Origin: Tetradesmus obliquus
Taxonomy: Eukaryota > Chlorophyta > Chlorophyceae > Sphaeropleales > Scenedesmaceae
NCBI GenBank assembly: GCA_030272155.1
Contig: CP126198.1
Coordinates: 4,092,001-4,156,000 of the forward strand
DNA length: 64,000 nt
Direction: 5' to 3'
The translations under genes and the position numbers were made by a program. How positions within the stretch are numbered: the stretch's first letter is position 1; each line of letters opens with the position of its first letter. Shown piece by piece: positions 7,962 through 17,686 of this stretch. The notes beneath the pieces were generated by a model that ran no database searches, was not told the origin of the DNA, and was given only the letters and a program-made list of their open reading frames with translations.

Positions 7962-10900
7962 CCTGCTGTTGCTGCTGTCGTGGCTGCCGCTGTTGCCGTG
8001 CTGCTGGCTGTTGTCGCTGCTGCTGCTGCTGTCGCTGCTGCCGCTGCTGTTGTTGCCGCTGAAAGGCAGGGTGCGGCACTGCTTTTACATCTACCACACA
8101 ACAGGGCGCCCATTGGAGGGCTGCTGTGTCCATCGGGACAGCTGTCGTGGCCGTCAAGCTGCCATCCTGCTGCACCTTGTAGCACTTGGTGGCGCCATCT
8201 TGCTGCAACTGTTGTGCCCACTGCTGCTGCGTATCGGTCTGCCATGCACCTGTGCTGCCCTCCCGCAGAGTGCGCAGCCATGTGGGCGGCAGCACTAAGC
8301 CATCTTGCTGCGGCTGTCCAGTTAGCTGCTGTTGCACCTGCCCCAGTGTGGTGCCTGCGCCGTGGCGCAGCCGAGCAGGTAGGGTGCCGGCTGCTGCCAA
8401 CATCTGCTCATCTGAGCTGCTACCCACGCTGTGGTTCCCCACTAGCAGCTCAAGCTGGATCTTCTGGCGGGTCATGGCGCTGTGCTCCACGTGCCTGTGA
8501 ATGCCCACACTTTGCAGCGCCTCTATGTATGCTGCAAGGCGCAGCGGCAGCCTGCCGCCCCTGGCGGCAGCCTGCAGCGGCGCCCTTGATTGCTGCACCA
8601 ACGCTGCCTCCCCTAGTCCTGGCAGTGCATGGCGCAGGTTGGCCCGCATGAAGGCCTTCCATGGGGCTCGCCGCGGCGACAGCAATGCTGCTGCTGTGCG
8701 TGCCTGCATTGCTGTGGCGTGCGCCCTGACATCAACCTGCCTCATTCCGCCCATGCTGAAAGGCAGGCTGGCCACTGCTGCCGGAGGGCTTTCATTCCAC
8801 TGCCGGATGTTAGCTTCTCGAGCGCAGCCCTGCTCTGTCACAAACCCTAAGAGGCGGCGGTGCATCCTGGCCATGATATCTGCTGGGACTGGCACGAACT
8901 GCGCATGATATGTGATGCAAGATGCCATCATCTGCTGCGCAACTGCGCAGCGCCCCAAATAGCTGAGATTCTGCCGTGCCCACTGCCGCGCCCGGTATGT
9001 GATGGTTTGCAGGCGCTGCGTATACAGCGCTACTGCATGCGGCTCTGCGCCTGCTGCTGACAGCAGCAGACCCAGGTGCCTGATCGGGTGCAGTGCTGTA
9101 TCATGGAACGGTATCTGCGTGGCTGGATCCACCCCTACAAACGGCTGCTGCGTGCCTACTTCCATGCCCTGGCACTTGCTGACTCCCAGCTTGGCGCCAC
9201 TCGCTGCACAAAACGGCTGTACTGCTTTCCTCACCAGCACAGCAACGCCTTGCCTGCTGGCAGCGTGCAGGGTGGTGTCGTCTGCATGCTGCATGCTGCA
9301 GGGTGCTGCTGAGCCATCGGGCATGCTGATGCCGTCCACTTCCCCTGCTGCTTGCAGCGCTCTGCATTTGGCCGCCAGCGGCTGCGCTGCTAGCACATAC
9401 AGCAGCGGGCTGAGTGGACTGCCCTGCGCGCAGCCAGAGGGGATGTCAAACACCCTGCTGAGGTGGCCGCCGTTGAACACGATGCGGCCCTGCGTGCCTG
9501 CCAGCAGCAGCTGTACCCACCTACGCATGCCAGGCGGGAACTGCATTGCTGCCAAGCACTTCATCAGCCAGTCCCTGTCTAATCTGTCATAAGCCTTCTC
9601 AAAGTCCAGAAACAAAATGCAGCCGGGCTGCTGCTGCGTCCTGAGGAAGTCAACTTCCTCCAGGTGCAGCAGCACATTGTCTGCAATGTCCCTGCCTGGA
9701 ACAAACGCTGTCTGAGTGCTGTCCACGACGCTGTCCAGCACTGGCGCCGCTCGCAGCACCACCACCTTCGCCAGAATCTTCACATCACAGTTCATCAGCG
9801 TGATGGGGCGGTAGCTGGCAGCCTGGTCCCTTGGCTTACCGCCACCTTTGAACAGCAGGGTGATGAGCCCCAGGCGCTGCTGCGGAGACAGCAGCGCCCC
9901 CTCCAGACCAAACAGGAAGTTGCATGCTGCCACAAAAGCTGGTCCTAGCTGCTCCCAGAATGCGCTGTAGAACTCATATGTGAGCCCATCGCTGCCTGGC
10001 ACCTTCCCTCTAGGCATGCTGTTGAGTGCCGCTGTCGCCTCTTCCAAGGTGATGGTGCCGTCGCCTGCAGGGCCCAGGCATTGCTGCTGCTGCTCTGGAG
10101 AAAGCTGCTTATCCACACACGCAAGCAGCTCCTGCTGCTGCTGTGGGTCGGTGGGGTGCCGCGAGAACAGCCCGCCTTCTGCAGGGTCATAAAAGTCTGC
10201 AAGCAGGCTGCCTGCTGCTGCTGCGCCATCGCTGCTGCCAGTGGACACTGTGCTGCCATCTGCAGCAGCCACAGCGCTGATATACTGCGGCTCCGGCACG
10301 GCCTGCCCTAGCCTCGCTCCCCAAAAGCTAGACGGGCCATCAGCGTACAGCTCGTACAGCGCATCAGTCTTCTCCTGCTGTTGCTGGCGCTGCTGCACTT
10401 CATAATCCAGCAATTGCTGTTCTGCATCCTGAAGGTTGGTTTGCGTCTGCCCATTGCTGTGCTGGCGCTGCTGCCATTCTGCTGTTGCCACCGCCCTGCG
10501 CAGCCGCCTAATTGCTGCCTGCTGCTGCAGCTTCTGTCGTTGCATTATGACTGCAGTGGCCGTCACAGCATGCTGCTTAAGGTGCTCAAACTCAGCTGCT
10601 GGGTTGTTGCGCGGCCGCTGCTGCTGCTGCTGCTCCACAGCTGCTGACAGGCTCTCCCGCATAGCTGAGACAAAAGCTGCGCCACCCAGAACAGAGGTGG
10701 GGAAGCACCACCTGCGCTGTCCAAGGAGCGGCATGCCAGGCGGCCGCAGCTTGACAACCACAGGGCGGTGATCTGAGGGCTGCCTCATGTGCTGTGTGGC
10801 CTTCTGCAGCCAGCCCTCCTCAACCAGGTCCGCTGACAAGAAGACATAGTCAATCCTGCCGGCAGACGTGGCTTGATTTGCTGCTGCTGGCTGCCCCTGA

Positions 10901-11228
10901 GCTCGCCTGCTGCCTGCTGCTGCAACAGCAGCGTCTGTTGTTGCTGTTGCTGCTGCTGCTGCTGCTGATGTTGTTGCTGCTGCTGCCGCGTTGCTGTTGC
11001 CAGTTGCGCTGCCATGGTAGCTGTAATGCGTAGGCTGCCTGGTGTGCGGGTTGTGGTGTCGCCACGCATCCACCAAGCCCGAGCGCACAGTGACGCGCTG
11101 CAGCTGCGCTGCCCCCACCATGCGGCGCGAGTGTCGCGCCCGCGTGCCAGCCACTGGCTGCACATCGATTTCCTGCAAGGCGCAGTTGAAGTCCCCGCCC
11201 ACAATCAGTTGTGAAACGCCGCAGTTGT
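6406..11228 (-). CDS. LINE ORF2-type protein: endonuclease remnant, reverse transcriptase, zinc-binding C terminus (partial)
   Basis: The open frame extends to about 1618 residues counted from a TTG at 11262; residues upstream of 11228 come from the neighbouring insert. Using that numbering: a GGDFNC endonuclease motif at 22-27 and SDHRP near 163-167; the RT domain with FLDFEKAYD (D553), a GCAQGSPLSPLL block and HADD (659-662) in place of the usual F/Y-x-DD; poly-Gln stretches at about 1068-1150 encoded by CAG runs; a zf-RVT-like region at about 1356-1415 (WRLLHAG to HLFVECP); then a Ser-rich run and a conserved tail. It nicks target DNA and copies LINE RNA by target-primed reverse transcription. 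The endonuclease N terminus is missing, so the copy is probably not autonomous, although the rest is intact. No separate RNase H domain was recognised. Confidence 0.9.
11207..11228. repeat. 22-bp direct repeat, left copy, bounding the gypsy-type insert
   Basis: AGTTGTGAAACGCCGCAGTT plus GT, identical to 17663-17684. On this side it is LINE B coding sequence (the CGVSQL codons). Confidence 0.9.
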
Positions 11229-11237
11229 GGTAGCTGA

Positions 11238-11816
11238 GACTGTGCATGCCGGGAGAGTACAATCCGGCAAAGGAGAAGCCTAAGGTCCAGTTGTTGCGTC
11301 CTGCAGCTGGTGGTGTGCTGCGAAGCGAGGAGGGAGGGGTCTACGCGCCTGTGACCCCTGTGCGACACTTCAGCAAGCCGCGTTCCTCACGTCCTTCAGC
11401 CCATCGATAAGGCCCGCAAGCGTCGTTGCCTGAAGAAGGTGCGTCGCGACATCTTCATCAAGCTCAAGCCTGCACCCATCGTGCCCTATCGCCACAAGCT
11501 TCCTGCTCCTGGTAACCTTACCTACGAGCAGATCCTCAAGCGAGCAGAGGAGCTGACTAAGCGTGAGCAGCAGGCTAAGCAGCAGCGCATTCGCCAGGAG
11601 TTGAATAGGCGTCTGAGTCTGGCAAAGCAGTCTGTGCAGCCTGCAGCAGCTTGTGTTGAAGTAGCAGCGAGAGCTGTTCGTGGCTCTCCTGTGTGTGGTG
11701 TTGATCGGGTGCCTTGTGGTATTAGGTATTCTGAGTATTCTAGTGAGTCTGATTGTGATACCGTGAGCTCTGTGTGCTCACCTGTGGCAGCAGACGATTG
11801 TGAGTCGATTTGTTAG
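11238..11816 (+). CDS. Unrecognised open frame upstream of gag
   Basis: The frame is open from 11238 (after an in-frame TGA) to TAG at 11814-11816. The longest start-bounded version begins at a GTG at 11439 (125 aa); no early ATG is evident. The N-terminal half is basic (RKRRCLKKVRRD), followed by LPAPGNLTYEQILKRAEELT and a Gln/Arg/Lys-rich, probably helical stretch. The C terminus is Ser/Cys-rich and acidic. It could be an extra leader protein of the element, a captured host fragment or chance coding. I assign no function. Confidence 0.35.
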
Positions 11817-12161
11817 GTTATCGACTCGAGTTGTTCAGTGAGCTGTATTGTTGTGTATCGTCTTGTGAGCAGTGTTTATTGTTCTAGATTGTTCTAGTTT
11901 GATCTAGAGCAATCGATTGGTGTTCGACAGTATTGAGAGTCTCGAGATTTGTAGTGTGAAAGTCGTGGAGGTTTCTAGACGATTCTTGCGTAACACAAGG
12001 ATCAATTGATTTGTGTAGTTGTTGTGGGTCCAGATACTTCTTGACTATTTTGGTGTCTTCTGGTGTGTAGAAGTCTCTAGTATTTTCCAGTGTCTTCTAG
12101 TGTGTTCTGGTATCTTCTGTTGTTCCTGTGTTATCTCATCACTGCTCAGTGGTGTGTGACC
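11817..12161 (+). promoter_or_regulatory. Gypsy leader / possible degenerate 5' LTR and primer site region
   Basis: A T/G-rich stretch with repeated TCTAG words (TTGTTCTAGATTGTTCTAG at about 11879; TGTCTTCTAGTGTGTTCTGG at about 12092). It shares GATTGTTCTAG with the 3' LTR-like region at about 17302, but no longer identity is visible. No primer-binding site complementary to a tRNA 3' end could be confirmed. Confidence 0.35.
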
Positions 12162-13157
12162 ATGACTACTGTGCCCATGCCTACGCCGCTCACTTTGGAG
12201 CAGGCACAGCAGGCAATTGGTGAATTGGTTGCTAAGGTGCAGCAGTTGGAGCAGCAGATAGTTGGTTTTCAGCTTGGTGCAGCGGCTGCGACTGCTAGTA
12301 CATCTACTCAGCGGCTGAAGCTTCCAAAGCCGCCTGAGACAAATGGCACCAACCCCAGTGCCATCAACTGGTGCTACAAGATGGAGACATACCTTCAGGC
12401 CCAAAACACGGACCTGAACCTGCCCAGCACAGTCACCTATGCAGCCAGTTTCCTGAAGGATTCTGCGCTGAACTGGTGGCTGCGCTGCCAGCAGGAGGTG
12501 GCAGCAGGCAAGCGGCAGCCTTTTGCAAACTGGGCTGTTTTCAAGAAGGAGTTCATCGACATGTTCACTCCTGTGAAGCCAGACTATGACGCTCGCAATA
12601 AGCTGGACCACTTGGTGCAGAACCGCAGCGTGTTTGACTACGCTTCACGCTTCAACACGCTGATGCTGGAGCTGCCCAACATGGACGAGGCCGACCGCGT
12701 ACACTTCTTCATCAAGGGCCTCAAGCCAGAGATCCGCATGCACGTGACACTGCACAAACCAGCAACACTGCACGAGGCGGTGGAGCTGGCCATTCAGGCA
12801 GATGGCCTGTTGTGGGGCATGCACAAAGGGCGTAAGGCCCAGAGCTACGCTCCGCGGCCCAATTTTCCTGTGCAGCGGCAACAGGTGGATTCTGGACCGA
12901 CGCCCATGGAGCTGGGCAACATGGAGCCAGAAGAGGGTGTCCAGGCAGAACTGCACTATGTGCAGGGAAAGCGCAAGGCTATCAAGTGCTTCTACTGCCA
13001 GCGCGCCGGCCACCGCATTGCGGACTGCCGTCAGCGGAAGATTGATGAGCATAAGGACCGGCGCGCACAGCCATTCAAGCCGCCGGCACAGCAGCAGCTG
13101 CAGCCGCAGTTCCAGAGCAAGGAAGGCAAGCCACCAAGCCGTCGCTCAGCAAACTGA
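12162..13157 (+). CDS. gag: Gag polyprotein of Ty3/gypsy element
   Basis: 331 residues from the ATG at 12162, chosen because upstream in-frame codons contain no ATG and read as hydrophobic noise. A coiled-coil-like Gln-rich N terminus (about 5-40) is followed by a retrotransposon gag (capsid) region at about 75-215, with the typical [24 protein letters not shown] and [10 protein letters not shown] blocks. A CCHC zinc knuckle, [14 protein letters not shown], lies at 276-289. The C terminus is basic and Gln-rich. It forms the cytoplasmic virus-like particle and packages element RNA. Its stop lies 14 nt before the pol ATG, and the pol frame (-1 relative to gag) stays open back into gag for at least 110 nt. 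Either reinitiation or -1 frameshifting could express Pol. Confidence 0.92.
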   Translation: MTTVPMPTPLTLEQAQQAIGELVAKVQQLEQQIVGFQLGAAAATASTSTQRLKLPKPPETNGTNPSAINWCYKMETYLQAQNTDLNLPSTVTYAASFLKDSALNWWLRCQQEVAAGKRQPFANWAVFKKEFIDMFTPVKPDYDARNKLDHLVQNRSVFDYASRFNTLMLELPNMDEADRVHFFIKGLKPEIRMHVTLHKPATLHEAVELAIQADGLLWGMHKGRKAQSYAPRPNFPVQRQQVDSGPTPMELGNMEPEEGVQAELHYVQGKRKAIKCFYCQRAGHRIADCRQRKIDEHKDRRAQPFKPPAQQQLQPQFQSKEGKPPSRRSAN

Positions 13158-13171
13158 GTGGCGCGCTTGAT

Positions 13172-16100
13172 ATGGGTCAGTCAACGCGCGCCGAGAAGGC
13201 ATCACCCCGGACGCCTGATGACCCATGTGACCAGGTAGAGGGCAGTGAACCCCGAGTTCAACCAGCGGCCCTGGGAAAAGCGGGTACCCGTCGGAGGCGG
13301 TTGAGGGACCATGAGATCTGGTTGCTCGATGCAGCTGTAATGACTCAGTTGCTGGACGACTACGGGCCGTTCTCTGTAGACGCCTGCGCTGGCCCTAGCA
13401 CCGCTCAGGCTAAGAAGTTCTACACTGGCTACCGGACCTTCCGCGAGGCCAATGTCAGCGGCAAGTCTGTATGGCTGAACGCGCCCTTCCGCCGCGCTGG
13501 GTTGTTCAAGCGGCACTACCTGGAGTGCAAGAGCAAGGCCCCGGAGAGCACTAGTGGGGTCTTCCTTGTGCCAAAGTGGGATCGCGCACCTTGGTGGGGT
13601 TTAACCAAGGGCATGACTGTGGTGAAGGAGTTCTCAGTGGGCACCACAGGCATTCTACGCAGTCCGCCCATGCGTCCTGGTGAGGACTGGGTGGAGATGC
13701 CACCGCTGAAGTGGCCATTGGTGGTGCTACGTGATGAGCCTGTGGTGGCGGAGCAGGCAGCACCTACGGCAGAGTTAGCGGGCTTGCAGCCAACTAGCAA
13801 CAAGCTGATCAGGTTGCAGGCCAAGTGCCGTGGTGACGTGTTGAGCGTGCTGCTTGACAGTGGTGCTAGTGAGGATTACATCGATCCTGGTACAGTATCG
13901 AAGCTCCACCTTTCAGTACTAAGCTTGGGAGACCGTCAAGTGCAGCTCGGCAATGGTGCATTGCAAGACTGCAGCCGTGTTGTACCTAGCCTCAAGTATC
14001 GCCTGAACAAGATGAAGGACAGGCGGCCGTTCACAGTGACGAAGCTAGCACAGGATGACATCGTGCTAGGCAAGCCCTGGCTGACGCAGTTCAATCCTGA
14101 CATTGATTGGGCTGCCAACACTGTGACGGTGGTGAAGAACAATGTTGAGTACCAGCTGCAGCCGCCGGAGGGTGGCGCGGGTACCTCAGCAGAGGAGGCA
14201 GACGTTGGGCTCCTCTCTGGTTTGCAGGTCAAGAGGGCCCTGAGGAAGGGCGCGACTGCCTTCCTAGCTGTTCTGCGAGAGACCGCAGACACTGAGAAGG
14301 GAGCGAAGCTGGAGAACGTCAAGTTTAACTATGATGCACCAGAGTGGGCAGAGCGCATGCGCCAGGTACTGCGGAAGCACAAGCAGATCTTTCAGGGGAT
14401 GCCCAAGGGGCTACCGCCAAAACGTTCAGTCGATCACAAGATTGAGCTGGAGGCGGGCAGCAAACCACCTTTTGGACCCATCTACCACATGAGTCCATTG
14501 GAGCTGGAGGAGGCCAAGAGGCAGCTCGTCGATCTTTTGGAGCGTGGCCTGATTCAGCCGTCCAAGTCGCCATACGGTGCACCCATCCTGTTTGTCCGCA
14601 AGGCAAATGGGAAGCTGCGCATGTGTGTAGACTACAGGGCGCTGAACAAGCTCACCGTGAAGAACCGCTACCCACTGCCACGCATTGATGAGCTGCTTGA
14701 CCGTCTCCATGGCGCATCCGTGTTCACTAAGCTGGATCTGCAGAGTGGCTACTGGCAGATCAGGATTGCGGAGGAGGACGTCCCCAAGACAGCCTTCCGC
14801 ACGCGCTATGGTCATTATGAGTGGCGCGTGATGCCCTTCGGGCTGACCAACGCTCCAGCAACCTTCCAAGCCCTGATGAACGACGTGCTGCGACCATTCC
14901 TGGACGACTTTGTCATCGTGTACCTGGACGACATCCTGATCTATTCCAAGACGCCCGAGGAGCACCTGGTACACGTGGACAAGGTACTGACCGCCCTACG
15001 CAAGGCCCGTCTGTACGCTGGCCTGGACAAGTGCGCATTTGCAATGAAGGAGGTGACCTTCCTGGGCCACATTGTAAGCGGCGAAGGCATCAAGGTGGAT
15101 CCCAAGAAGGTGGAGGCGGTGCGCGAGTGGCCACCACCACGCAATGTCACCGAGGTCAGGAGCTTCCTGGGCATGACTGGCTTCTACCGGCGCTTCATCC
15201 ACCACTACGCTCACAAGGCATTGCCACTCACCAACCTCACAGCTAGCGGGGTGAAATGGAAGTGGCGTGCAGATGTGGAGGCCAAGACGTTCGAGGATCT
15301 GAAGAACACGCTAACCTCAGCGTCTGTGCTGGTGACGCCGGATCCTTCCCTGCCGTACGAGGTGTACACAGATGCTTCCAAGTTTGCCTTGGGAGGAGTG
15401 CTGCTGCAGAACCAAGGCAAGGGGCTCCAGCCTGTAGCATACCTGTCGCGCAAGCTCAACTCAGCAGAGCGCAACTACCCTACAGGCGATCGCGAGATGC
15501 TCGGCATCTACTATGCGCTGCAGACGTGGCGCTGCTACTTGGAAGGCGCCAGCTTCAAGATCAACTCAGACCACCTGAACCACACCTGGTTCAACAAGAA
15601 GAAGGACCTCTCCAGGCGGCAGGCGAAGTGGATGCTGTGGATGGAGTCTTACTATAGCGGCACAAAGATTGATTACAAGCAGGGGAAGGACAACTTGTCA
15701 GACCCTCTGTCACGCCGTCCTGACCTGGCATCGTTCATCTCAAGCATCGCAGATGACTCGTTCCTGGAGATGGTGCGCAAGGGCTATGAGGCAGACCCCA
15801 TGTACCGTGAGCCGCCATCCGTGCTGGCAGAGCATGGTGGACTCTGGTACATGCCGGGAGAGCGGCTAGCGATTCCTCGCGATGCTAGCCTGAAGCAGCT
15901 GATCTTGGAGGAGCTACATGACTGCCCAAGCGCAGGGCATCTTGGTGTGACCAAGACACTACAGCGCGTGGCCAGCAGGTTCTGGTGGCCGCACATGACA
16001 CGCACTGTACGGCACTACGTAGCAAGCTGCCCCTCGTGTCAGTGCAACAAGCCACGCAGCGACTTACCAGCAGGTCTACTTCAGCCATTGCCCGTGCCGG

Positions 16101-17212
16101 AGAAGAAGTTTGAGCAGATCACCATGGATCTGATCACCGATCTGCCACCAACCGCGCGTGGGCATGATGCAGTGGTCACGTTTGTGGATAGGCTCAGCAA
16201 GCTGGTGCATTTTGCCCCAACCACCAAGACGGTTGACGCCCCGGAGTTGGCTCGCATCTTCACAGAAACCTGGCACAAGCATCATGGAGCACCCAAGGTC
16301 ATCATTTCTGACCGGGACCCGCGGTTCCAGGGACACTTCTGGAAGGCTTACTTTGATCGGCTGGGGACACACCTGAAGTTCTCGACAGCCTTTCACCCTC
16401 AGACGGACGGTCAAAGTGAGCGGGCTAACAGAACGCTGGAGGAGGTGCTGAGGCACTTCGTCAGCCCACGGCAAGACAATTGGGATGAGCATCTGGCTCT
16501 AGCAGAGTTCGCCATCAACGATTCAGTCAACCCATCTACTGGCTACACTCCTTTCTTCCTTGCCTATGGCCAGGAGGTGCAGCATCCAGTTGACATTGCA
16601 ACTCATGTCAATGTGCCAGCAGCAGACGTGCAGGCATCAGACATTGAGGAGGCTGTCAAGCACGCCAAACTCAAGCTGCAAGAAACACAGGCCAGGCAAG
16701 CTCAGTATGCCAACCAGCGCCGAAAGGAGGTGACGTACACGGTGGGAGACAAGGTGTACCTCTCCACAGCTAACCTGTACCTGCCATCATCTATGAGCCG
16801 CAAGCTCACCGCACGCTACCTTGGACCTTTCCGTGTGGAGAAGGTGATCAACCCAGTCGCCTACAAGCTGAAGCTGCCAGCAACACTGCGCATCCACCCT
16901 GTGTTCCATGTGAGCCTGCTCAAGCCCTACAAGACCAGTGAAGAGTTCACCAATCGTCAAGAGCCAACGCCGATTCAGCCTGCAGTTGCCGAGGACAACC
17001 AGTGGTACGTAGAGGCACTGCTGGACAAGAGCATCCGCCGACATCGCGGCCGGCGGATGGTGCACTATCTGGTGCGCTGGAAAGGGTTCGGGCCAGAGGA
17101 GGATTCCTGGATCCCACACACAGCCATTGAGCAGAGTTTAATTGATGAATACGAGGCGTCACACCATGGTGGGCGAGACACAGGCCGCCGCAAGCGTAGG
17201 CGCCGTGGTTGA
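13172..17212 (+). CDS. pol: Pol polyprotein with Dam-like N-terminal domain, protease, RT, RNase H, integrase, chromodomain
   Basis: 1346 residues, uninterrupted. Residues about 46-165 resemble phage-type Dam adenine methyltransferases (FSVDACAG 67-74, WLNAPF 101-106, FLVPKWD 131-137). Protease: [12 protein letters not shown] with DSGA at 229-232. RT: DYRALNK 487-493, LDLQSGY 531-537, YLDD 584-587. RNase H: YTDAS near 732-736. Integrase: zinc site H926/H933/C953/C956 and catalytic triad D986, D1047, E1083 (D-x60-D-x35-E). A GPF-like ARYLGPF motif lies near 1224-1230 and a chromodomain (WYVEALLD to EDSWIPH) at about 1288-1336. The C terminus is Arg/Lys-rich. Known roles: particle maturation, cDNA synthesis and integration, the chromodomain tethering integration to modified histones. 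All catalytic residues are present apart from the altered Dam motif, so the protein may be functional. Confidence 0.95.
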   Translation: MGQSTRAEKASPRTPDDPCDQVEGSEPRVQPAALGKAGTRRRRLRDHEIWLLDAAVMTQLLDDYGPFSVDACAGPSTAQAKKFYTGYRTFREANVSGKSVWLNAPFRRAGLFKRHYLECKSKAPESTSGVFLVPKWDRAPWWGLTKGMTVVKEFSVGTTGILRSPPMRPGEDWVEMPPLKWPLVVLRDEPVVAEQAAPTAELAGLQPTSNKLIRLQAKCRGDVLSVLLDSGASEDYIDPGTVSKLHLSVLSLGDRQVQLGNGALQDCSRVVPSLKYRLNKMKDRRPFTVTKLAQDDIVLGKPWLTQFNPDIDWAANTVTVVKNNVEYQLQPPEGGAGTSAEEADVGLLSGLQVKRALRKGATAFLAVLRETADTEKGAKLENVKFNYDAPEWAERMRQVLRKHKQIFQGMPKGLPPKRSVDHKIELEAGSKPPFGPIYHMSPLELEEAKRQLVDLLERGLIQPSKSPYGAPILFVRKANGKLRMCVDYRALNKLTVKNRYPLPRIDELLDRLHGASVFTKLDLQSGYWQIRIAEEDVPKTAFRTRYGHYEWRVMPFGLTNAPATFQALMNDVLRPFLDDFVIVYLDDILIYSKTPEEHLVHVDKVLTALRKARLYAGLDKCAFAMKEVTFLGHIVSGEGIKVDPKKVEAVREWPPPRNVTEVRSFLGMTGFYRRFIHHYAHKALPLTNLTASGVKWKWRADVEAKTFEDLKNTLTSASVLVTPDPSLPYEVYTDASKFALGGVLLQNQGKGLQPVAYLSRKLNSAERNYPTGDREMLGIYYALQTWRCYLEGASFKINSDHLNHTWFNKKKDLSRRQAKWMLWMESYYSGTKIDYKQGKDNLSDPLSRRPDLASFISSIADDSFLEMVRKGYEADPMYREPPSVLAEHGGLWYMPGERLAIPRDASLKQLILEELHDCPSAGHLGVTKTLQRVASRFWWPHMTRTVRHYVASCPSCQCNKPRSDLPAGLLQPLPVPEKKFEQITMDLITDLPPTARGHDAVVTFVDRLSKLVHFAPTTKTVDAPELARIFTETWHKHHGAPKVIISDRDPRFQGHFWKAYFDRLGTHLKFSTAFHPQTDGQSERANRTLEEVLRHFVSPRQDNWDEHLALAEFAINDSVNPSTGYTPFFLAYGQEVQHPVDIATHVNVPAADVQASDIEEAVKHAKLKLQETQARQAQYANQRRKEVTYTVGDKVYLSTANLYLPSSMSRKLTARYLGPFRVEKVINPVAYKLKLPATLRIHPVFHVSLLKPYKTSEEFTNRQEPTPIQPAVAEDNQWYVEALLDKSIRRHRGRRMVHYLVRWKGFGPEEDSWIPHTAIEQSLIDEYEASHHGGRDTGRRKRRRRG

Positions 17213-17232
17213 GCAACGAGGACGTTGCTCTC

Positions 17233-17243
17233 AGAAGAGGGGG
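17233..17243 (+). promoter_or_regulatory. Polypurine tract
   Basis: AGAAGAGGGGG lies 20 nt after the pol stop, directly before CATGATG, where a 3' LTR would begin. In LTR elements this tract primes second-strand synthesis. Confidence 0.75.
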
Positions 17244-17245
17244 CA

Positions 17246-17660
17246 TGATGTAAGGTGTAAGATAGAAAGCAGTAAGTTTTCATAGATGTCGTTGTTTTCG
17301 AGATTGTTCTAGTCGCTTCGAGTGAGTTGTCGAATGATCTAGGCTGGTCTCGAATGTACAAGGTTTTTCTGGATCTCTCCGGAGATGGTATGATGTAGGT
17401 TTGCAGGATGCTTCTAGTATTGTTAACTCTGGATGTTTCTATTGAGTATACTATTTTGGAGACGACTATATATAGGGGTGCGATTTCAGTACTAATCATC
17501 AAGAAGTGTTCGATCTATAAGCGATCTCTCAAGCGCCCCACAGTTGTTCCGCTTCTCCTCTGTAACTAACTGGAATACTCTCTGTCTCCGGTCTACATCG
17601 ATTCAGTTAGTATCCAGTCTAGTTCGCAGAAGGGTTCTGATCCTGTGCCTTCGATTGACA
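17246..17660 (+). repeat. Putative 3' LTR of the gypsy element (no 5' partner found)
   Basis: Starts TGATGTAAGG right after the polypurine tract and can be ended at ...GATTGACA, giving TG...CA ends and about 415 bp. It contains a TATA-like CTATATATAGG at 17466-17476. Ends are inferred only from position and TG/CA, because no second copy is present for alignment. Confidence 0.5.
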
Positions 17661-17662
17661 GT

Positions 17663-17686
17663 AGTTGTGAAACGCCGCAGTTGTAA
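17663..17686 (-). mobile_element. Detached 5' end of LINE B plus right copy of the 22-bp repeat
   Basis: 17663-17684 repeats 11207-11228 exactly. After two further bases the LINE B TSD (17687-17705) follows. LINE B was therefore truncated here, and the gypsy-type insert lies only some 24 bp from its 5' junction. Confidence 0.85.

Larger units (their letters stand above)
5619..11228 (-). mobile_element. LINE B: longest LINE copy, 5'-truncated
   Basis: It runs from poly(T) (to 5650) through the 3' UTR (5651-6405) into a long ORF2. The 5' end is truncated inside the apurinic endonuclease domain. A further 24 bp of it reappear at 17663-17686 beyond the gypsy-type insert, next to the right TSD. 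Total LINE length is about 5.6 kb. It belongs to a diverged subfamily: its 3' UTR shares CACATATAACCACACACACA-type variants with the copy at 30691-31308 but not with the others. Confidence 0.92.
11229..17662 (+). mobile_element. Ty3/gypsy chromovirus-type retrotransposon inserted in LINE B
   Basis: The 6,434-bp insert between the 22-bp repeats contains an open frame of unknown role (to 11816), an AT-richer leader (11817-12161), gag, pol, a polypurine tract and a 3' LTR-like region. Domain order (protease, RT, RNase H, integrase, chromodomain) identifies a Ty3/gypsy chromovirus. I could not match the 3' LTR-like region to anything at the 5' end; the longest shared words are about 11 nt. The 22-bp flanking repeat is far longer than the 4-6 bp normal for gypsy integrases. 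It may be a 5'-deleted or atypically inserted copy. Confidence 0.85.

Noticed and set aside
7804..8651. Long ORFs opposite the LINE coding strand rich in Leu, Ala or Cys
   Set aside because: They are alternative frames of CAG/CTG runs in the poly-Gln and Ser regions; the same applies at 19942-20814, 21303-21935 and 24398-24955.
11817..12161. A complete 5' LTR
   Set aside because: I looked for words shared with 17246-17660 and found only about 11 nt (GATTGTTCTAG); not enough to call an LTR.
17065..17502. Minus-strand ORF of 145 aa over the pol end and 3' LTR
   Set aside because: It lies antisense to the chromodomain codons with no recognisable motif.
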